NCBI GenBank assembly: GCA_902495265.1
Contig: CABUWR010000015.1
Location: 1 to 14,066 of the forward strand
Origin: an uncultured Collinsella sp.
Lineage (GTDB): Bacteria > Actinomycetota > Coriobacteriia > Coriobacteriales > Coriobacteriaceae
DNA length: 14,066 bases
Direction of reading: 5' to 3'
The translations under genes and the position numbers were made by a program. Positions within the stretch are counted from its first letter, which is position 1, and every line of letters starts with the position of its first letter. This document shows positions 1-4,854 of the stretch, one piece after another. Below the pieces are notes generated by a model, which saw only the letters and a program-made list of their open reading frames with translations, did no database searches and was not told where the DNA came from.

Positions 1-635
1 GGGCGACCGATTCCCCGCCGCTCTCGGCGCGGGCGTCGGCATATCGAAGCGTTGTGAGGGCGGTGCGAATCGCGCGACCATTGCGGGCAGTCGCTCGTTG
101 CTCAAAGGCCTCCATCAGCTGTTCCGGCGCAAGGCCGAGCTTTGAGATCGCCGAATCGGCAATGGGCATGCCGTCGGCAAAACCAGTTTGCAGCAGGCAA
201 TCTGTGGCCGTTTGGATGGGCGGCGTTACCGATATGCCGGCTCTGTGTATTGCTCCGGCCGGCTCAATCTGGTGCCGCTGAATATGCGCGCCCGGACGAG
301 CCGACGGCTTTGTCGAGCTGCAGGCATGCACGACATTCAGGTGTCGCCACGAGACCTCGAGCCCCAGCAGGCAGGCAGCCGAAAACGCGCAGAACGTCCA
401 ATCGGGGTGGATGATCGCAAGGGCGCGAATAATCTCGCAATGACGCTGCGCCCGGTTGAGCTCACCCCAGCGTATTTTGCGCGCGAACAATCCCGGCATG
501 GGGGAGACGACCATGTCGCCGATGCGCCGCAGGAGCGCTTTTCGGATCGCCGCGCTCGGGGGAAATCAGACAGCGCCCCTCTTGTTCGGCTTGGGTGAGC
601 AGTTGGTCGATGAGTTGGTCATTGCAATGGGTCAT
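1..635 (-). pseudogene. AbiEi-type antitoxin-like gene, frameshifted, 3' end outside window
   Basis: Read on the minus strand from ATG at 635, with AGGAGG at 650-645 and a 9-base spacer. The first frame gives about 27 sensible residues and then stops after 58 codons. Removing one C from the CCCCC run (plus strand 560-564) restores a frame that stays open to the window edge. That frame resembles AbiEi-family antitoxins: a winged-helix-like start (IRKALLRRIGDMVV), the hallmark PGLFARK, then RALAIIHPDWTFCAFSAA and LLGLEVSW. The end reads ESGGESVA, like the linker before a DUF559/nuclease-like C-terminal domain seen in some relatives. Family members act as the DNA-binding, autoregulating half of type IV abortive-infection pairs, but no AbiEii toxin is visible here. 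The single homopolymer lesion could be a true mutation, phase variation or a sequencing error. Frame restoration is seen directly; the family call is from memory. Confidence 0.7.
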
Positions 636-663
636 GAGCTACCGCCTCCTTTTGGTTAGCAAA

Positions 664-691
664 AACGTATCAGCCGGAACTTGCCGCTCAA
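664..691 (-). promoter_or_regulatory. possible promoter of the AbiEi-like gene
   Basis: On the minus strand TTGAGC (691-686) and TACGTT (669-664) are 16 bases apart, just upstream of the ribosome binding site at 650-645. The match to a housekeeping promoter is only fair. Confidence 0.25.
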
Positions 692-712
692 CTGACCAAA
701 AGCTGACCAAAA
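692..712. repeat. short direct repeat CTGACCAAAA x2 with an 11-bp period
   Basis: CTGACCAAAA occurs at 692-701 and 703-712, i.e. one helical turn apart, immediately upstream of the possible minus-strand promoter. Two copies on the same face of the helix suit a regulator site for the AbiEi-like gene; that role is inferred. Confidence 0.45.
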
Positions 713-931
713 TCTAACCATGCAGGTAGATGGCCTGGTTTTGACGTCATTTTTTGAAGCTGAATCGGTGGGCGGTAATCGGCACCCGTGAACGGTAGCT
801 AGATATGAAGCCTTGGTAAGTTTAGGGACGTTTACTTTTCCGAAAAAGAGCAATCTATCTGCTGTTTTGTGTTTCTTGATCGCATATTTGAAGGCATGTG
901 ATAAAGGCGGCGGATCGTCGTCTGTGCCGGC
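713..931. other. intergenic stretch with no supported gene
   Basis: AT-richer than its surroundings. It includes the 8-bp palindrome TGACGTCA near 743-752. The open frames across it have no good ribosome binding site and look like chance. It sits between the AbiEi-like gene and the first 62-bp array. Confidence 0.4.
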
Positions 932-1241
932 GGAAGCTGTGACCCGGAATTGCCGCTTGGAATGGGACGCGCTTTCCGGAACAGCCCTCAACCGGAAACT
1001 GTGACCCAGATTTCGGCCCCAGGGTGGGATGCCGTTTCCGGATCGGGCCTCAAACGGAAATTGCATCCCGGAACGAGCGCTCAGAGCGGGATGAACTTTC
1101 CCAACGGGGCCGCAGGCGGAAATTGCGTCCCGGATTCAAGCCTCAGAACGGGACGCACTTTCCGGATGGCATGTTTGGCGGAAACTACGGCCCAGTTTTT
1201 GGCTCCAGAACGGGATACATTTTCCGGAACGGTCCACGTGC
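932..1241. repeat. tandem array A: five 62-bp hairpin units
   Basis: Units start at 932, 994, 1056, 1118 and 1180, exactly 62 bases apart. Each begins GGAAA(C/T)TGCGTCCC-like and carries a GGGA(C/T)G..TTTCC right arm about 32-36 bases further on, so each unit can fold into a stem of about 14 bp with a partly paired inner loop, followed by a linker of about 14 bases. The units differ at many positions but keep the arms. Some changes are compensated (ATCCC with GGGAT in the unit at 1056, GTCCC with GGGAC in the unit at 1118) while others leave mismatches. The period is not a multiple of three, so the long frames across it are not genes. Confidence 0.85.
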
Positions 1242-1272
1242 GGTGGTGTATCGACCCTTTTGCGTGCGCCGC

Positions 1273-1302
1273 TTGTCGAATTACGTTATAGCTAGCTATA
1301 TT
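1273..1302 (+). promoter_or_regulatory. likely promoter of the ATPase-nuclease gene
   Basis: TTGTCG (1273-1278) and TATATT (1297-1302) are 18 bases apart. The -10 lies within the left arm of the large palindrome. A second TATAAT at 1312-1317 lies in the right arm but has no good -35. Confidence 0.4.
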
Positions 1303-1336
1303 ATAGGAAGGTATAATATAGCTAGCTATAACGTAA
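1281..1336. promoter_or_regulatory. perfect 25-bp inverted repeat, 6-bp loop, over promoter
   Basis: Left arm 1281-1305 (starts TTACGTTATAGCTAGC), loop GGAAGG 1306-1311, right arm 1312-1336 (ends GCTATAACGTAA). The arms are exact reverse complements. Each arm also contains the 14-bp palindrome TATAGCTAGCTATA (1287-1300 and 1317-1330), so it is a palindrome of palindromes with two identical sites 30 bp apart. It ends 15 bases before the ATPase start codon and overlaps the likely -10. It is best read as a double operator or cruciform. The arm is AT-rich and no T run follows it, so a terminator is unlikely. Confidence 0.85.
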
Positions 1337-1351
1337 GGGAAGGATGGCCCT

Positions 1352-2758
1352 ATGTTTATCGGAAGAACAGCGGAAATGTCCGAGCTCAATCGACTGTATG
1401 GCACGGGCTCCTTTGAGATGCCTGTGATTTACGGCCGCCGTCGTGTGGGTAAAACGCGCCTTATCACAGAGTTCATCCAAGGCAAGAAGGCTATTTACTT
1501 TCAAGCTCGTCGTACCAATGCGGAGGCAAACCTGCACGGCTTTAGCCAGGCGATACTCGCGGGTTCGGTTGGTGCTGCAGGCGTGTCGTTTCGTAGTTTT
1601 GACGAGGCGTTCGATGCATTGGCCACCATGGCTCGCACGGAACGTTTGATTGTCGTGATTGACGAGTATCCCTATCTCGCCCAATCGAATCCCGAGATCA
1701 GCTCGTTGCTGCAAGACAAGATCGATCACTTGTACAAAGAGACCAAGCTTATGCTTATCCTGTGCGGGTCGTCGCTTTCGTTTATGGAAGAGCAGGTGTT
1801 GGGCTACGAGAGTCCGCTATACGGTAGGCGTACGGCCCAGTTTAAGATCATGCCGCTCGATTTTACGACGACCCTCGGCCTGTGGCAGAGCATGGGTCGC
1901 GAAGATGCTGCGGTTTGCTATGGCATGACGGGCGGCATTCCTGCATATATCGAGAAAGTCGATCCTGCCGCACCGCTCAAGGACAACATCAAACGTCTTT
2001 TTCTTACGCCTACGGGCTATCTCTTTGAGGAGCCAAGTAACCTGCTATTGCAAGAGTGCCGCAATCCCGAGCAATATGATGCGATCGTGCAAGCAATTGC
2101 TCAGGGGCGCTCGAAGATCTCGGAGATTGCGAGCTCTACGGGAATCCCTGCGAGCAACGTAAAGAGCTATGTGGATAAGCTGGCGTCGCTTGGGATTGTC
2201 GAGCGCGAGCTGCCCCTAAACGAGACGAGCAATAAGCGAGCCGTGTATCTGCTGAGCGACCAGATGTTTAGGTTCTGGTACAAGTTTGTTCCGCAGAACA
2301 TCGGGCTGATTCAAAACGATATGGCCGAGATGGCGTATAAGCGCATTGAGCCGCACGTATCGGATTACATGGGCACGGTCTTTGAGCTTATATGCAGACA
2401 ATACGTGTACGAACTCGCGCGAGCGGGCCAGCTCGATGTGGTTCCGGCGAGCGTCGGGCGCTGGTGGGGGACGGATAATCGCACGCATACGCAGGAAGAA
2501 ATCGACTTGATTGTTGACGATGGCGAGGGCACTGCACTGTTTGCGGAGTGCAAATGGCGCAATGAGCCGGTGGGCGAAGACGTGCTGCAAAAGCTCGTGC
2601 ACCGAAGCGAGCTCTTTAGGCGGCAACGAAAAAGCTATGCGCTTTTCTCAAAAAGCGGCTTTACGCAGGGATGTCGGGATGCCGCAGAGAGTAGGGGAGA
2701 CGTCAAGCTGATTTCGTTTGTCGAGATGTGCGAGCGGGATAACGCTGCTCGGGGGTAA
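1352..2758 (+). CDS. AAA ATPase with winged helix and DUF234 nuclease-like C-terminus
   Basis: 468 aa from ATG at 1352, preceded by GGGAAGGA with a 7-base gap. Walker A is GRRRVGKT (28-35). Walker B is LIVVIDEYPYLA, with D104 and E105. LMLILCGSS (133-141) fits the sensor strand of archaeal-type STAND-like ATPases. Residues about 254-288 form a winged helix (ISEIASSTGIPASNVKSYVD). The C-terminal part has GTVFE (341-345) and a PD-(D/E)xK pattern: EEIDLIV with D385, then E399-C-K401. This order is that of the archaeal/bacterial ATPase family ending in DUF234; the length is normal and nothing is missing. The biological role of the family is unsettled, and a nuclease or defence-like role is inferred from the motif. 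The gene stands alone between two hairpin arrays, with its own promoter under a large palindrome. Its winged helix makes autoregulation possible. Confidence 0.85.
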   Translation: MFIGRTAEMSELNRLYGTGSFEMPVIYGRRRVGKTRLITEFIQGKKAIYFQARRTNAEANLHGFSQAILAGSVGAAGVSFRSFDEAFDALATMARTERLIVVIDEYPYLAQSNPEISSLLQDKIDHLYKETKLMLILCGSSLSFMEEQVLGYESPLYGRRTAQFKIMPLDFTTTLGLWQSMGREDAAVCYGMTGGIPAYIEKVDPAAPLKDNIKRLFLTPTGYLFEEPSNLLLQECRNPEQYDAIVQAIAQGRSKISEIASSTGIPASNVKSYVDKLASLGIVERELPLNETSNKRAVYLLSDQMFRFWYKFVPQNIGLIQNDMAEMAYKRIEPHVSDYMGTVFELICRQYVYELARAGQLDVVPASVGRWWGTDNRTHTQEEIDLIVDDGEGTALFAECKWRNEPVGEDVLQKLVHRSELFRRQRKSYALFSKSGFTQGCRDAAESRGDVKLISFVEMCERDNAARG

Positions 2759-2825
2759 AGCCTGTCCTCGAATGGCTGAAACGGGGCCCCTCTGTTGTCG
2801 TGCTAGCTGCCAGCGGAATGCCGGC
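2759..2825. other. short spacer between ATPase gene and array B
   Basis: No terminator hairpin with a T run is visible after the ATPase stop codon. The spacer ends with TGCCGGCGGAA running into the array; the same 11 bases lead into array A. Confidence 0.5.
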
Positions 2826-3188
2826 GGAAAGCATGTCCCAGATTTTGGCTCTAGGGTGGGACGCCGTTTCCGAATCGGCTCTCAACCGGAAATTGCATCC
2901 CGGAATGAGCGCTCAGACTGGGACGCATTTTCCGGATCGGCCTTCAAGCGGAAACTGCGTCCCGGATTCTGGCTCCAGAGTGGGATGCCGTTTCCGGTTG
3001 AGGTCTCTGGCGGAAGCTGTATCCCGGAATCGAGCTTCAGAGTGGGACGTGCTTTCCCGTCAGGAGCTCAAGTGGAAACTACGTCCCGGATTCAAGCCTC
3101 GGAATGGGACGTGCTTTCCGGATGGGCTTCAAGCGGAAACTGTGTCCCAGAATCGACATGGCTTCAAGTGGAAAGCGCGTCTTAGAAT
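2826..3188. repeat. tandem array B: five complete hairpin units plus truncated units
   Basis: Same family and same orientation as array A. Units start at 2826, 2888, 2950, 3012 and 3074 (62-base spacing), then 3135 (one base short). The unit at 3135 lacks about 27 bases including its right stem arm, and a last partial left arm starts at 3170. The unit at 2950 folds especially well: CGGAAACTGCGTCCCGG, then an inner TCTGG/CCAGA stem, then GGGATGCCGTTTCCGG. Decay at the downstream end suggests old units lie there. The array runs directly into the gene scrap at 3186-3290. Confidence 0.85.
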
Positions 3189-3290
3189 ACCGCGCCGGCG
3201 TTTTTGGCGGTTGTGGTGGGCAAGGGGGGCATCGCTTACACACGCGACGACGGCGTGGCGGCGATCCCCATGGCGGCACTTGGGGCGTAG
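3186..3290 (+). pseudogene. C-terminal remnant of a DUF4143-type ATPase
   Basis: A 34-codon open frame ends at TAG 3288-3290, directly after a stop at 3183-3185, and has no start codon. It reads FLAVVVGKGGIAYTRDDGVA then AIPMAALGA. This closely resembles the usual C-terminal strand pair of AAA ATPases with a DUF4143 domain (COG1373), which often end FLAVV..G.AYTR.DGV.VIP. Only this tail survives; the rest has been lost or replaced by array B. The match is by recognition of a short pattern, so confidence is moderate. Confidence 0.5.
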
Positions 3291-3315
3291 TGTTTTTGCG
3301 GGGCGTCGGGCTTCC

Positions 3316-3360
3316 TTTACCGAAAATCCATTTGGTAAACCAGATGCTCGCGGATAGAAT
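3316..3360 (+). promoter_or_regulatory. promoter with palindrome overlapping its -35
   Basis: TTGGTA (3332-3337) and TAGAAT (3355-3360) are separated by exactly 17 bases. The -35 lies in the imperfect 24-bp palindrome 3316-3339, with outer arms TTTACC and GGTAAA and 8 of 12 pairs complementary. This is the arrangement of a repressed promoter. No clear gene follows within 350 bases, so it may be the leftover promoter of a lost gene or the promoter of a small RNA. Confidence 0.45.
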
Positions 3361-3366
3361 AAAGTT

Positions 3367-3585
3367 GACGGCAGCCCAAGTGGTGAAGAGCTGGGCAGCG
3401 CCGTTGCTTGGTCAAGAGGTCAATGCCTTAATGGCAGCGACTTGTTATGCTTCGAATGCTGCTTGAGTGCCTCGGATAGTTCGATAAGCGCCGTGAAGAG
3501 CGAGACCAAAGCAACCAAGAGCTCTGTGAGCTCTGATGGGCCCGGGATGACCTCTGATTCAAGTCACCGGGCCTCAATCTTTTTC
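3367..3585 (+). ncRNA. candidate small RNA between promoter and terminator
   Basis: A transcript from the promoter at 3332-3360 would start near 3367 and end at the terminator near 3585, about 215 nt. The longest plus-strand frame with an ATG here has no ribosome binding site. The RNA contains the exact inverted repeat AGAGCTC-TGT-GAGCTCT (about 3519-3535) before the terminator stem. The call rests only on signal arrangement. Confidence 0.25.
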
Positions 3586-3587
3586 AT
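3420..3587 (-). other. possible decayed small hydrophobic protein ORF
   Basis: From ATG at 3587 the frame reads MKKIEAR, then an in-frame TGA (3566-3564), then 47 codons with an amphipathic hydrophobic core (ELLVALVSLFTALIELSEAL) to a stop at 3422-3420. There is no convincing ribosome binding site. The first codons coincide with the A run and stem of the plus-strand terminator, so the ATG may be accidental. It is antisense to the candidate small RNA, hence its mention. Confidence 0.2.
3539..3584 (+). terminator. intrinsic terminator
   Basis: Stem GGCCCGG (3539-3545), GA bulge, TGAC, an 11-12-base loop, then GTCA-CCGGGCC (3563-3573), followed by TCAATCTTTTT. The stem is GC-rich with about 11 pairs and the T run is on the plus strand only at this distance. 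It stops whatever is read from the 3332-3360 promoter or from the ATPase side. Confidence 0.7.
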
Positions 3588-3746
3588 GCATTTGAATAGA
3601 GCGGGCGACTCTCTTGGGGCCGTCTGCATGGCGTGCGACCGGTGCATGGCATTGCGCCCCGCTTTCATGTCCGCACGGGCGCCTATCCTTACGGCAATGT
3701 AGCCGCCTATGTAGCAAGCGGCAGGCAACGGAGAAAGGCCCTAACC
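3588..3746. other. leader region of the exonuclease gene
   Basis: No promoter pair with good spacing stands out; TATCCT at 3684-3689 has only a 15-base spaced TTTCAT. TGCATGGC occurs twice (about 3625 and 3642). Frames extending the exonuclease upstream to ATG 3633 cover this stretch but look non-coding. Confidence 0.35.
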
Positions 3747-4481
3747 GTGTCAGCTGAAAAGATGCCGTGTATCTCGGCCATCGATACGACGAACTTTGCG
3801 CGCCAGATTGTGCTGGACTTTGAGTTTGCGCCGGTACCAAAGCAGCGCCAGCGCCGTGGACTGCGCAACGAGATTATCGAGGTCGGCGCTGTCAAGCTCG
3901 ATTACCACGGCAACGTTATGGGCGAGTTCTCGCAGTTTGTGCAGACGCAATTTACCGAAGGCGTTGTGTTTCCCGTCCGCGAGCTTACGGGGATATCGGC
4001 TGTGGACACCGCGATGGCCGATCCGCTCTACGTGGTGATCAAAAGGCTCAGCGATTGGATCGGTCGCTACTCCGCCCAAGTGGTCTGTTGGAGCGGGGCG
4101 GACCGTCGACAGCTTTTGACCGAGTGCCAGGCAAAGCTCATCGACCTTTCCGCATTTCCTACGGACTGGGCCGACCTGCAGGCGTTTTACACCTCGATCA
4201 TGGACGTTGGCAGCCACGGGCGCGTCTCTTTGAGCGACGCGGCGACGTGGTTTGGCATCGAGTTCGACGAGTCGACGGGCCACGCCCACAGTGCCCTAGC
4301 CGATGCCCGCGTGACCGCCAAGCTGCTCAAGCAGATGATGGAGGGGGACTATCACGTGAGTCCGCACGCCCAGGAAGTCCGCCAACGGTGGGGGATGGGC
4401 GAGCGAGCTCAGACGCGCCTTTCCAGCAAATGCCCCGAGCTGGGCGACCTGCTGCTGAAGCTGAAGGCAGAGGGGAGGTAG
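3747..4481 (+). CDS. DEDDh-type 3'-5' exonuclease
   Basis: 244 aa from GTG at 3747, chosen because GGAGAAAGG lies 8 bases upstream; an ATG at 3633 in the same frame has no such signal. ExoI motif is VLDFEF (D24, E26), ExoII is WSGAD with D119, and ExoIII is HSALADA with H181 and D186 spaced H-x4-D. All acidic residues and the histidine of the RNase T/DnaQ fold are present, so an active enzyme removing nucleotides from RNA or DNA 3' ends is expected. NEIIEVGAVKLD and the GISAVDTA region fit the ERI1/KapD-like branch rather than a polymerase proofreading subunit. The substrate cannot be read from the sequence. It seems to be a single gene; what follows is decayed. Confidence 0.85.
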   Translation: MSAEKMPCISAIDTTNFARQIVLDFEFAPVPKQRQRRGLRNEIIEVGAVKLDYHGNVMGEFSQFVQTQFTEGVVFPVRELTGISAVDTAMADPLYVVIKRLSDWIGRYSAQVVCWSGADRRQLLTECQAKLIDLSAFPTDWADLQAFYTSIMDVGSHGRVSLSDAATWFGIEFDESTGHAHSALADARVTAKLLKQMMEGDYHVSPHAQEVRQRWGMGERAQTRLSSKCPELGDLLLKLKAEGR

Positions 4482-4483
4482 GA

Positions 4484-4836
4484 GGCTCATTTGGCGACAA
4501 GCGGACGGAATGGTTGCGCGAAGGATTCTAGGATCAGCAGCAGAAGACTGCGTTTGGGATCCTACTCAAGGACGCGCTGACACTCGCTGGGACCAAGCAG
4601 GTCAAGAGCGTGGACATCGAGATGGCTTCCATTATTGAAGAGCGGCTTGCTAACATGATTCGCTGAACAGATAGGCAGAGACCCGTGACGCTGTGTGCGT
4701 CATCGTGCACAATGAGGTGTATAGGCTGCCAGTGGCGAACTATCCCGACGAGGTTCTGAGCAACTGCATCACCTAGATTTTCGAATACTTCTACGAAGAG
4801 GGATTTGGCGGCGTAGAGCAATCTGATTTTACGCGT
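4484..4836 (+). pseudogene. decayed reading frame, origin unrecognised
   Basis: After the exonuclease stop lies protein-like sequence broken three times. One frame reads KRTEWLREGF, a TAG (4529-4531), then DQQQKTAFGILLKDALTLAG and ..SVDIEMASIIEERLANMIR to TGA at 4664-4666. A shifted frame then reads ETRDAVCVIVHNEVYRLPVA ..PDEVLSNCIT, TAG (4774-4776), IFEYFYEEGFGGVEQSDF, and runs in frame into the next gene. Both TAG codons could be CAG after one C-to-T change. An AGGAGG (4480-4485) precedes it. It looks like a gene of about 110-120 residues with two nonsense changes and a frameshift. I do not recognise the family, and chance openness cannot be excluded. Confidence 0.4.
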
Positions 4837-4854
4837 TTGCAGGAGGAAGCCGAT

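Noticed and set aside
932..1241. CRISPR array
   Set aside because: The whole 62-bp unit is related between copies; there are no identical repeats separated by unrelated spacers and no cas genes.
1281..1336. Intrinsic terminator
   Set aside because: The stem is AT-rich, no T run follows, and it lies immediately upstream of a start codon over promoter elements.
950..1416. Plus-strand frames across array A, and 2718-3357 across array B
   Set aside because: They are translations of the 62-bp repeat in shifting frames; the period is not a multiple of three and the units do not keep a peptide.
3633..3746. Upstream ATG start for the exonuclease
   Set aside because: No ribosome binding site and no exonuclease-like sequence before residue 20; the GTG at 3747 has GGAGAAAGG at the right distance.
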